From NCBI GenBank assembly GCA_013398055.1, contig VZRS01014182.1, positions 310,807 through 374,806 of the forward strand: 64,000 nucleotides of DNA, in the 5' to 3' direction. How positions within the stretch are numbered: position 1 is the stretch's first letter; each line of letters begins with the position of its first letter. The position numbers and the translations under genes are program-made. Shown here piece after piece: positions 1 to 11,000 of the stretch. The DNA comes from Ifrita kowaldi (lineage: Eukaryota; Chordata; Aves; Passeriformes; Cinclosomatidae). The notes under the pieces are model-generated. The model saw only the letters and a list, made by a program, of their open reading frames with translations. It did not search any database and was not told the DNA's origin.

Positions 1-3000
1 TTGAAGTAAAAGTATACCATAACTGTTTCTGTCATAAAGTATATAGTACATACACTGTACCAGTGTTGTAACAGGGAAGTGATCACAACCCAAACACACC
101 TGGAAGGAAGAGACAGGCGGGCATGGGAGACGAAGAACAGCACTGCCTGGCTGTGTCTGGGGGGTGAGTTTCTGCTGGGTTCACTTTATGCCACTGTTGC
201 TGTACACTCAGGACTGAGTATGTGCTAAGTGTGTCCCCTCAAGATTGTCAGTTTCTAAAATTAAGACTGCCAAGAATGAGAAAGTTGTTTTTATAACTTA
301 ACATGAAGATGATCTACCCTCCACTCACTGCCATGTTTGCACAGAATCCAACTTGCTGGCTGCCACGTGGAAGCAAAGAGAAAGTCGCTTGAAGACAAAT
401 GCATCACCTCCACAGAGAAGACAAAGGCAATGCTCGCTTGCCTTACGCAAGTTAGCAGATTTATTTTCCACATGCCAGAATCCAGGTCCAAAGGACACCA
501 AACCATTAAAGAAACCTTCCCAGACATGAAAAGGTAATGATTTAATGGTCACAGCTAAAACTACCGGTGAGATTTCTTGTGATGGTTGAGCCTACGTAAT
601 GTATTCCTGCTTCTGAGAAGAGAGATTCTGTCTTTCTGCAGGCCTGGTCACATACTCCCAAGTCTTTTGGAAGCCTCCTGTCACCCTTTGATACATTTGT
701 TCTGTTTGCTAGACCAGCAGAAAACTAGCTGAGCCAAGAAGTAAATAGTCTGCCAGTGTAGCCAGCTCATTCAGGTGTCAAATGAACACCAAAGCCTGGA
801 AAAACATTGGGAAGGGCATCTGTGCATCCTGAGGTAGGGAATGGGCAGTACAAAAAAAGGATGACTAGACCTTTCTGTGACAGTAACCTGCTTGTATGTC
901 TTCATTATCTAGTGAAACCTTAGCCTAGGTCTCCGAGAAAATGCTGGAAGACATGTCTTTTTCTCAGGCAAAGAGAAGGCTGAGTCATATATCCAAATTG
1001 TTTAGGGAAATTAAAAAATGTCGCTAAAATCTAGAGGTTACAGCCTTTTTCTCCTCTTACCCTAAGTGGGTAAATAATTCTTTGGTGAGAAGAAGATGGG
1101 TTTGAGTTACATAAGCATCTACTAAAAGGAAAATTAATTTTACAGGTCCCTTCTCAAGTGTTTTGGGTTTCCGTGATGAATGGGGGAGTTGCAGGCCACC
1201 AAGCCAATATTGGAACGGTTAGGAAATGTAATTTAATCAGATGAAGGTTGAAAGTCACAAGCCCATCAAAACAGAAGCCATTTAAGAAGATTCTAAAGCA
1301 TACATCTCTGCATTTATGATATAGATGTTGAAATTTCTGGAGTACAAGATTTTAAAGTTTCTGGAGTATCTCAGTGTTACATTAGTGGCTGCCATAATTT
1401 TGCCTCAGATTAATTGTCTCAATTAAGTAACTCTTCTTTTGAACTGACAAGATGAAGCAATTCAATTTCTTCATGGCCTTGTACTAGGGAAAAATAGGAG
1501 GCCACCAAAGAAGAAGTCACTTGATGGTTTAGGATGAAGTCTGATCAGTTGAACTGTAGCCTGAGAAGTTATCTACAAAAGTAGCTTTCCATAGCAGACA
1601 AAGAGCTTGTAACAAATACAGGGGAGAGAAAAACAGTAGAAGTGTTTATTAGGACAGTGAACTACTAGAAGAAGTGATTTCTGAGCAAGAAAACCGTTTT
1701 CAGTTGCTTGTTTCTATTGTATTCAGAGACATGTCTTTATGAATATTCTTATAAATAAGCATTTCTGTACTCTAACAGACAGTTCTCTTTCTTAAAAAAA
1801 CTCTCATTTTAGTGGCTGTCTGAACAGGCTAAAGGATGACATTATTTTTACAGTGATATAGGTGTGTCATTTGTGTTACTACATTGCTAAGACTAATCAT
1901 GATGTGAGTGTGCAGTTATGTCATATGTTCACAAAAATAGAGCCTGTAGGCACCATGAGCAGCTGGGCATACTCCTAGATGCCCAAAATCCAAGCCAAGC
2001 CAAGCCAATTGTTCAGCCGCATATAGATTTTAGTATTTTTAGTTTAGAGAAATGACACATTCATATACCAAAACAAATATTTAAAAGGAAATTCATATAC
2101 CTTCTGGTAGCAGAAAGGCAGAAATGTGTCATGGATGTCAATAACCCTTGAGTGTATGTATATTTGCATTGTAAGTGAGAAGTTAGAACAGGATGTCTTT
2201 CATTTCTATTTGTCCAAAACATTCTCCTGCAGCCCTGGAAGTGTGTTTCTCAGCTGTGATATATTCAGAATACAGCTCACAGGGAACAACTTGCATGCAT
2301 TTCAGAGGGACAAGTCATTCCACTCCCCCTCAGTATTTAAACTGTATGTTTCAGCAGTATGCTCCTTGACTCAAGTACACACAAGTGTAGGAAGGAAACA
2401 CTTTACCTGCAGAAAGCCGAACAGAGGTTTGTAAAAGCTACTGTAAGGTTATGTGGCCTTTTGGACAGCAAAATAAAGCAAAGATACTTGTTCTCAATAG
2501 CAAGAGGACAAAATGGACAACTGTCATGGCATTGTCTAACACTGTGTCTGCATCCATACACATGCAGTGTTCCCAGGACTGCAAAGACTGAATGGAAACA
2601 GAGCACTTGTATTTCTGTTACACAACATATGGCTCGGTTCTTTTTTTTTCATTACGCGACTAGACAAAAATTTAATTGAAAGTAAGATTGATTTTATAAA
2701 GTCAAATTTATAAATAAGTGTATTTTCCTGTTTCTAAAGGACATAGTGTTACTTTTTACTAGCCAAGACAACTATTTTTAGCTCAACCCATGTACTGTTG
2801 AAATTGTCCGTAGAACAAATGCTGCTTTAACAGATGGGTACACATAAAAATATGTGAGAGCATCTCTGTGGGAATCAAGTTTAAATGTTAGCTTGCATTG
2901 CCATTCAGGAATAGAGAGACACCATTCTGTGTAAAGCTCATGGAAGATGCTGGGAGAATACACCACTGCAAATCCAACTCAGAACGGCATAGTTTATTAA

Positions 3001-4635
3001 TCTGTGCTCTGGTTGCTATGGTAGTTTTAGTTTTGGTGTTGGTGACTCAGGATTATGCAGCAGCAGAAAGTAACCCACCTTGAAATGTGGGGTTTCTGCA
3101 TAAGAATCTTACCCAGAACTGACAAAATCAAAGAGCAAGAAGTCTGCTTCCTATGTAGTTTACTTGAAATTTTTGATAGTAATTTGTGCATAGTCTTCTT
3201 ACCTCTTTTTTTTTCTGGATAAGGATTGTACCAGAGATTTCACTGTTACGTGTGTGGGGGTGCCACAAAATCAGAGTAGGGAATACATCAGATTTAGAGA
3301 TAGAAAAGACTATGACTATCAAGTAAAACAATGAAAGAAATGCCTTATTCTTATGATAAGTATCTCTGCCATGGTCTTTTCATGTGAAAAGATACTTTTA
3401 TATTTTCTTATCCTATCTCTCATTTTACCATCCATGATTCTTTATACAAACCTGTTGAATTTACTAGAAAGTTTTGTGTCAATATATGTATGCAATATTT
3501 GTCACTATCCTTCAAATTACCCTTTTTCCCCAGAGCTGGAATTGATGACATTAACTTTGATATATTAGTTTTCCTTCAGTGGGGAGAGAAAAATGTTAAG
3601 ACAAAATTTTTAGAAGCCACACTGTGTGTAATGCTGTTCAAGATGAAAGACAAGACAGCAATTATCCTGTTGGAGGTCAGAACAAAAATTCTACGTCCCA
3701 AAAGATGGTGATTTTGGGTAGTGCAAAAGCTTCATCTGTGAACTTCTGTCATCTAGAAGCCTATGTGAAGTAGCTTTGAACAATGGTTGTAATGCTTTTA
3801 AGAAAAAATGGAAAACCAGAGAGCACACTGATAGCAATCTCATTGCTAAATCATTGTATTGAACACTTGTCATTAAATTAACTGGAAATATGTATACACA
3901 TAGATGCTATCTCTGCAAATGTTTACATGGTCACCTCTACAGAAAAGTAGTCCTACTGATTTCAGTGCTAATATTTGTATGTGGGAAATTACATACTTAA
4001 TCACCTTTAGTGTTGGGTATAAATACATGCAAACAAAGGATTTGACAGCATACCTCGTGCATTGGTTAGTCTGGTAGTGATACATCAAAAAAGCCTGATA
4101 AAACTAGGTCTGCTTATTGTGTCCTTAAGCTGCACTCATAACACAGCTCAAATGGTTAAGTGTCTCTTGTTAGCATACTATGATTATTGTAAACACACAT
4201 GCACATTTATGCAATTATCTAATTCACTGTTGTGGTACTCTCTTGCAGTAGTAACATTTTTAGAATGAATTTTATACTCACTTTTAATATGGTCTTCAAA
4301 GACAGCCTTAATATATAAGTTTGATGTAACCCTGTGCACAAATGAATTTAACACTTCATGCTTAGGCAGATAATTGGAAAAGAATTTCATATTTCTACAG
4401 AAATTATTATTGGTATTTACATATGTTTATCTCAATTAGTATGGAATTAGAAGCTGCAGACAGTCTCATCTTCTCTCAGCTACACTGATTTTACAATGAA
4501 ATGGAATGACATCAGACATGGGGTAGAATGGCATTAGGATGGGGTAAAGAATATGGCCCAATATGCCTTTGCTATTGAAATTACAAACATTTATGGGAGA
4601 TATGAGATAGGAAAAAATTAAAAATTGAAAACTGA

Positions 4636-4671
<36 letters not shown>

Positions 4672-6652
4672 TCTTCTTGAGGAGTAAACACTTGCAGAGA
4701 TTAACTAGTTTACATGAATGGCAGCTCTACTTTTTGCTTAAGGAAGATGATATGCTTTCCTAGATTTAAGAACCACATATAATTTCCAGCAGAGCACACA
4801 GCTATCTCCAAAAGACATTTATATTCAATATATATGGAATATCTGAGTTTCAGCTGACTGTAAAAATGAATTATATCTTGCCTGTAGTGTCTGTAAAAAC
4901 CCTCAAACATACCTCCCAGCCATGAGGTGTAATCCAAAAAAATTAAAAAGTCAAGGAAAATAATGCAAAAATGTAGAACATACAAATAGCTGCACTATAT
5001 GGAAAAATATTTGCTGAAGTTCTCTGAAAAGCTGGAGCTGAATCAGTGAAAAATCTTCCCGGGAAAGAAGAATAAAAGGAAAGTATGAGATCTGTTTTTT
5101 TAAACCAAACTAACTGTATGATACTTAAGAACAAAATTGAGCTGTAGAACCTCTGCATTTCACTAACAAGGCAAGAAGAGCAAGTTGGACTTAAAAGAGG
5201 GTCCATGACCAGAAAGAAAAAGCTGAGCTGGAAAATTGAAATCACGGAGAGGGGACTGGGGCTCTGATGAAAACTTAGAAACATGCTCCATGACATTGAA
5301 ATTCCTGAGACAGTGCATTTTGAACACATGCCTATCAATTTGCCTAGAATTACTTTGTTGCTAATAAAACACTCTATTTAAATATTGTTTGTTGAAATCA
5401 GTGTATTAGATTCTTCAGCTATGAGGTTTCTTGAAGAGTCAAATTTTCAGACAGCCAGCTGAGAGAGAAGCAGTATGTTGGGGAGGTGACTTGTAAAATA
5501 TCTGAGACATCTGGGGCAGGAGAAGGCAGCTTTTGTCTCGTGTTATCTTTTTCTGAGTTAAAGTTTTCAGGTCCTTAGGAAATGGCACTGGGTTGAGAGT
5601 TTGTCCCTAAGGGAGTTTGCCCACAAGGACAAGACCACAGCAGGGGGCTGGAGCCTGCACAAATTCCCTCCTTAGGCATGAGCCAGGTGATGCAGCTAAG
5701 TTCCCGGCTGGTAACTGTCCATTACATGCTGGTGGTACCAGTGCTATGCCAAAGCACAACTAAATCACTCGGGTGAGTAATAAACATGGCAAAGACTGGT
5801 TTTGAAGTGTGCTCTGCAGTCAGCCATATTTTCAAACCCAGGAATATAAACTGTACCCCTGGATAGTCACACAGGCTGCCAATGGGAAGGTATAAATTAG
5901 GTGCTAGGTAATCTTTCATCCGCCTACCTAGACTGCAAATCTTTCTCTGGCAAATCTGTCATCTTGACTGCCAGATGTTGTCTTTTGTTCTCAATCACAT
6001 TACGCCTGCAAACTGTCAGTGTATGTATCTCATGCACTGCTGTATGAGTAAGTCTGATGGATATTATGCAAATATCTCCAGATGAAAATCTATTCAGAAA
6101 GACATTAAGAACAACACGTTGCTGCAGGTACCTTGTAACTACTACTTCTTGTGAAATGTCACTGATATCTTTATCAATAAAAATGGTAATAAGAGCCTGA
6201 GTCGGCTGCAAGACTGCCCACCATGAAAAGGAGACATTATAATTAGAAAAGCACAAGTCATGCAAAATTTGAAGTGTATGAGGTTTGGTGACCCTCTCAA
6301 ACTATACTTTATTTTCTATAATTAGTTGAAAATAAAACTTATTTTCCAGTAAATTCAAAACCACATTTTATCCCCAGAGATGATTCCATTTAAAGCAAAA
6401 TACATATTGCTTTTAGCTAAAGAAAACATGCTGTGCATAGAAAAAACGTTATTATCTGTAATAGCTTGGTTCCTAGAAGTTGCAACTCTGAACAAAAACA
6501 TTTTAGTCTTTGTATCTTCAAATGCTGCGTGGTTTGTAACTACTTGTTTTCTCCCAAGAGAAAGGATGGCTGTGCTGCCCCAGGTTTTGACATCATGGAA
6601 GTGAACTGTAAGTGAAATGGACAACAAGCACAGGGCTTTATCCACTGCCATG
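1..6652. other. 5' flanking DNA of PPP1R12A, no gene recognised
   Basis: This AT-rich stretch lies upstream of the PPP1R12A promoter. Open frames on both strands are short (none above about 131 codons), lack recognisable domains and look like chance frames. No CR1 3' end, LTR, tRNA or other element was recognised. The only clear local structure is a TTA microsatellite at 4639-4670. Confidence 0.6.
4639..4670. repeat. (TTA)n microsatellite
   Basis: About ten uninterrupted copies of the trinucleotide ATT/TTA. It lies in the intergenic flank with no coding or regulatory context, and is likely length-polymorphic. Confidence 0.95.
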
Positions 6653-6968
6653 TAGAATGATAGAATCAAAGAATGTTAAGGGGTTGGAATGGATCTTAAA
6701 AATCCTCTAATCCCAATGCCCTGCCATGGGCAGCAACATCTCCCAGTAGACAAGGTGGGTCAAAGCCTTATATCCAAACTGGCTTTGAACGCTGCCAGGG
6801 CTGGGGTTGCCTCCCCGGGCAACCTGTTCCAGTGTCTGACCACACTCATAGTAAAGAATTTCTTCTAATATCTAGTCTAATTTGTACCCATTACTCCTCG
6901 TCCTATCACTACAGTTCCTGACAAAGAATCTCTCTCCTTCCCTGAAAGCCCCCTAAAGTGTAGAGGCA
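6653..6968 (-). mobile_element. CR1 LINE 3'-end fragment upstream of the promoter
   Basis: Read on the + strand, this is the reverse complement of a CR1 3' end. It begins with tagaatgatagaatcaaag and continues with the diagnostic phrases ccctgccatgggcagcaaca and gggcaacctgttccagtgtc, then the Ctgacaaagaatctctctcc segment. The element is 5'-truncated, as most CR1 copies are, and contains no reverse-transcriptase region. It ends about 250 bp before the assembly break at 7223, so it is the repeat nearest to the PPP1R12A promoter. It carries many substitutions relative to the other copies in the window and looks old. Confidence 0.9.
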
Positions 6969-7222
6969 AATGGTGCTTTTGTACATCAAGCGGGTCTGAC
7001 GCGGTAATGTCTAACTTCCCAAAACAAAGGACCCTCAAGCAAGTTGCTCCATTTATTTCCTTTTTTCCCGTCAAGTGGCTGCACGTGCCCCATTTGCCAA
7101 TACAGGCAGAAACACCGAAATTGCCGCAAGTGACACAGGCCGCAGGCGAGGACGGGCAGTCCCTTTAGCGAATCTGCCCGACGGAGGCGGGGCTGCCCCA
7201 CCACTCCCACTCCCACTCCCAC
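6969..7222 (+). promoter_or_regulatory. PPP1R12A: Proximal 5' flank / partial promoter of PPP1R12A
   Basis: Base composition changes here from AT-rich to GC-rich. A palindromic E-box (CACGTG, 7082-7087) and a GC box (GGCGGGGC, 7186-7193) are visible, as expected for a housekeeping CpG-island promoter. No TATA box was recognised. The transcription start itself is probably in the sequence missing at the N in 7223, so the distance between these sites and the start is unknown. Confidence 0.5.
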
Positions 7223-7223
7223 N
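7201..7223. repeat. (CCCACT)n tandem run ending in a one-base assembly gap
   Basis: Three to four copies of a CCCACT hexamer run directly into a single N at 7223. The next base is the second base of a PPP1R12A codon. The missing start codon and 5' UTR show that the N hides real sequence. The repeat may be genuine, or it may be an artefact of collapsing a GC-rich region. Confidence 0.85.
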
Positions 7224-7426
7224 AGCAGCTGAAGCGCTGGATCGGCTCCGAGACCGACCTGGAGCCGCCTGTGGTGAAGCGCAAGAAGACCAAGGTGAAG
7301 TTCGACGACGGCGCCGTCTTCTTGGCCGCCTGCTCCAGCGGGGACACCGAGGAGGTGCTGCGACTGCTGGAGCGGGGCGCCGACATCAACTACGCCAATG
7401 TGGACGGGCTCACCGCGCTCCACCAG
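7223..7426 (+). CDS. PPP1R12A: PPP1R12A (MYPT1) exon 1, 5'-incomplete
   Basis: MYPT1 is the targeting subunit of myosin phosphatase. It binds the PP1 catalytic subunit (PPP1CB) and directs it to phosphorylated myosin light chain, opposing RhoA/ROCK signalling. The frame starts with nAG (surely Glu) and reads EQLKRWIGSETDLEPPVV, then KRKK and the PP1-docking KVKF motif (7292-7303). Counting back from KVKF, known at residues 35-38, the first codon is residue 12. The start Met and 11 codons are thus lost at the N in 7223. After KVKF comes the first ankyrin unit (AVFLAACSSGD, ADINYANVDGLTALHQ). The exon ends at Gln79 in phase 0 with donor CAG|GTCGGT. The KRKK and LLERGAD wording, and the absence of PPP1R12B-type N-terminal sequence, assign it to PPP1R12A. 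No internal stop or frameshift is present. Confidence 0.97.
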
Positions 7427-7556
7427 GTCGGTGCTGGGCCCATCGAGGGGCCCCTGGCCGGACTGGGGCGGAGGAGGGGAGGCGAGGCCGGCCGAGTGCC
7501 CCCCCCCACCCCCACCGGAGGAGGAAGGGGCCGGAGGTGGCTGCGCTCCCTCCGCT

Positions 7557-7589
7557 GGGGGGGGTCGGGGCGGGGAGGCGGCCGTGGGG
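7557..7589 (+). other. G-quadruplex-forming motif at the start of intron 1
   Basis: Four G-tracts of four or more bases (7557-7564, 7567-7570, 7572-7575, 7586-7589) with short loops lie on the coding strand, about 130 bp after the exon 1 donor. This fits the canonical quadruplex pattern. G-rich non-template sequence just after a CpG-island start is a known setting for R-loops, but an effect here is inference. Confidence 0.6.
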
Positions 7590-8000
7590 TCAGCCTGGGA
7601 CCGGCCGGAGGGGCCGCGGGCCGAGCCCCCGGGCCGGCGGGGCTGCAGGGGCGGGAGGCTGCACCCCCTCCCCGCGGGCAGGGCGTCGGAAGGGGAGGAT
7701 GGGCCTCTCCTCCGGCGGGAAGGAGGTGCCGCTGACCCTCTTTCGTTTTCCCCTCTTGGAGGGCCGGGGGGAGCGGGCCCTGCCCTGTGTGGGCTGAGGG
7801 GGCCGGGGGCAGGTGCCCCCCGGCGTGGGAGGGTGGCCGCAGGTGAGAGAAGGGGGGCGCTTCCGCCACTGCCCCTTGCCCAGGATCACGGTAGCAGTTC
7901 CCTGCTTCCCTCGTCTGCCCGGTTCCGCAGTAGTTGAGCCGATTAAAGCCCGCTCGTGTGTGCGGGCGGGCGTGTTGAGAGACGGATCATCTATTTCTCC

Positions 8001-11000
8001 CCGGTTTCTCGGGGAAACCAGTGTTTTGTTCATTAGATACAAACACGTATCAATAAGGGGCTGCTTGTTTTCGTTACCGATGTCTCCCGCCGCAGCGTGA
8101 AAGCTGAATTCCAAGGGGAGCAGGAGTCTTAAAATTTTCTTCCGTTCGCTGGAAAGTAGTAAAAAACCCAATCCGTATCGCTTTGTTCTGGTGAGGGTAT
8201 GTGGGAGGAGGATTGGTGCCGAGGGAGGTAACTTTCACTTGGGGCAGGGGGGGAATGGACGGGAAACTGGCTGTGAAGTTTCCTCAAAATGGATGCTTTG
8301 TGCATGTTGAACTTCATAGCAGTCTGATTGGAATCTCAAAACGTTAGCCAAATAAGGAAAGGCTGTGGCAATCCGGAGATAATGCGGGTTTGCCTGAATC
8401 GTTTTTTTCTCTAGAAGGCCAAAAGCTTCCACACAATATTAGATTCACTGAATATCTGGAAAGCAAAAAATTATGTTTGACAGGCTACCTTCTCGTTCTT
8501 AAGTTTAGAAGTTGTTCAATAGTTTAAAAAAAATCTTAATAATTATGTGTTGTAGGTTGATCAAGTAGAAATCTTCCCAAAATGATTAGGTGAGGTAGTT
8601 TCTTACATTAAAAAAAAAATGAGATGGTGAACTTGTTTTCCCTATCCCATATAAGTTTTTTCAAGGATGTGAGGCTCTAGAACTACATAAATTGCCTTGC
8701 AGAACTGGATAGAATCCCCTCTTGAACATAGGATATAAAATTGTACGACTCTTTGCTCTGTTTCCTGTGTCTGAGTTGTTACTTGCTCCCCTGTAAAGGG
8801 TGTTGGTTTACTTTCAGTTGTGAACTGAAGTGGAAGAATGAGTGTGTGTTGTGGTTAAGCCTGTCAGCATGTTACTGCAACACAGTTACCTGACTGCAGG
8901 CTAGCCTGCCACTTTATTGCGAGGCTTTCTGTATTTATCCTCCTCTAATCAAGTTATGATTGCTTCGTGCTTCCAGGGAGCTCTGTACTGGAAGTCATAC
9001 CTTAACTGGTTAGATCCTTGGGTCTGCAAGTTGCTGTACTCCAGCCATTGGTAGGAAAGGATGACGTTTGGTTTAGCTCTGTTGTTAGAATAAGAGATGG
9101 TGTTCTCTCTTTCTGATGTCCAGATGGCATTTTCAAAATGTCTTTGATACTATATACAAAAAAGCTTTCATCAGGATAATTCTGAGCTTATTCTCCCCTG
9201 TTTTTTACCTTGTAGTCAGCTTGCAGTTTGGAAGGGCAAAGTCTAAGGGAACAGAGGTAAAGATTTACATCAGTGCTAAAATTCTTGCTCACTCCTTCCC
9301 CCTTCGCTCCTTTAGTGATACCAAAGGACCTTTTCTGATTTTATGATATTGAAAGCAAATAAGATCAGTTGTGAAGTTATAATCCTCTTGAGGCAGTACA
9401 GTAAGTGAATGTTGCCTGTCGCTATAAAAAAAGGCGTATAACAAATCCCTGCCTATGACTGACTCTGAATGGTTTCACTTCATTATTAACACAAAATCTT
9501 ACTTTCCTCTAATATGCCATATAAAAGGTGCAGATCACACGTGATGTAGTCTTTAACATGAATTAATTTAATCAGATTTGGCTGTGGCATGATAAAGCTG
9601 TATCTGTTCTCAAAGGAAACTCTTCAAAAACTTGTCATTCTTCCTGACAGTTATGACTGACTGATGGTAGTTGTGTTCATGTCCATGTTGTTGTTTTTAA
9701 GACTGCCATGGTATACTGTTGCTTTATGGTTCTTTGGTTGGTTGGGTTTTTTTTTGTTTTGTGTCATCAGTCAGATCCCATGTAGACATTGCTGCTTCAG
9801 AGGAATAAATTTATCTCAGCAAAGATAAAATGATTGTACTTTTTTGGGTTGTGTCCTTTTTGTCTTCCATCAATTTTTTTTTTTTTCAGTTAGAGAGCAA
9901 ATGCATGTGTCCGAAATAGTGATAGAATTAAATATTTAATATACTCTTTAGCCTTTGATTTTCCTGCTACAAATGGCAGTTATAGGAAGAGACTTAAGCT
10001 TTGTTTTCTTTTTCACAGCCGTGGTAGTTGGAAGTGCTGAGGGGAAAGTACTGTTAATCGTGAAATTCTGGTGAACTTCAGGTCTGGTCTTTAGTGGAGC
10101 ATCAAGCTTTGTTACTGAAACCATTAGCTAAGCTTTTCCTCTGAGTGGAGTAGAATGCCATCACCATCAGAAAGCTGCATGTAGAATTGTTTCTCTTTAT
10201 GCATATGGGAAAGAAAAAAATTACTTGACTTGGTAGCTGAGAGGAGGAAGTGGGGGGAGGATATGTATATATAGGTACTTGCTTCAGCTCTTGACACGGC
10301 CAGTGAGTGATTTTGTTTTATATCTGCACGTGCACAAATGAGTGGACTTGAGTGCATCATGTCTGAGGACAGGTCAATTAAATTCTTTGGGATCTTGCAG
10401 AAGAGGAAAAAATGTCATTACTTGATGGTTGTTATTCCTCTATGTAATTTTTGGTTCAAACCTCACTTTAAGAACTTGTTCTGCCCATGTTCTCAGGTTA
10501 GGCCTTCAGCACAAAGGATGAAACTGTTGTGTACTGTTTTCCTATCTGTAATATATATATATGCCATGTAGGAAATTGCAGCAGAATAGTGTGTATTCTG
10601 CTGCATAATCTGCATTATAATACATATTGGGTGTATGTATCTGTAAGACCAGAAAGCTTTTAAATGAGAACTTAAATTTACAATCAGATGTCAATGCCAT
10701 TACTCTAGTGGAGGTGGAAGTTCTGAATGTTGCACTCCCAGATGGATCTCATCCTGCATAACAGCTAACTTGTGCACCTTTTCTAAACTGCCTTAACAAT
10801 AGAATATAAGGGGAACTTGAGAGAAGAAAGAAGCTCAAAGGTGGGCTGTGACCTTGCAGATTATTAGTGGGGGGTGGAAGTGGCATATTCTGAAATTATC
10901 TTAAAAGAGGCTGTATAATATTTTCAATAAAACCTGGTCCCTTCTTAGGCAGACATATTTCTTCAGCATGGGATTCAGTTCTCTCATGGTGAAAACACCT

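Larger units (their letters stand above)
7075..8000 (+). promoter_or_regulatory. PPP1R12A: CpG island spanning exon 1 and the start of intron 1
   Basis: GC content and CpG density rise sharply here against an AT-rich background. The island covers the proximal flank, exon 1 and roughly 600 bp of intron 1, then falls off around 8.0 kb. It contains several long but meaningless GC-rich open frames on both strands that rarely meet stop codons; these are not genes. The position fits the usual CpG-island start of PPP1R12A. Confidence 0.8.

Noticed and set aside
4943..5338. 131-codon minus-strand frame upstream of the gene
   Set aside because: Hydrophobic Ser/Phe/Leu-rich product with no domain, conserved motif or promoter context; looks like chance.
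7075..7937. Several long overlapping open frames on both strands (up to 240 codons)
   Set aside because: They lie in the CpG island, where AT-rich stop codons are rare. Apart from the exon 1 frame the products are low-complexity Gly/Arg/Pro/Ala strings.
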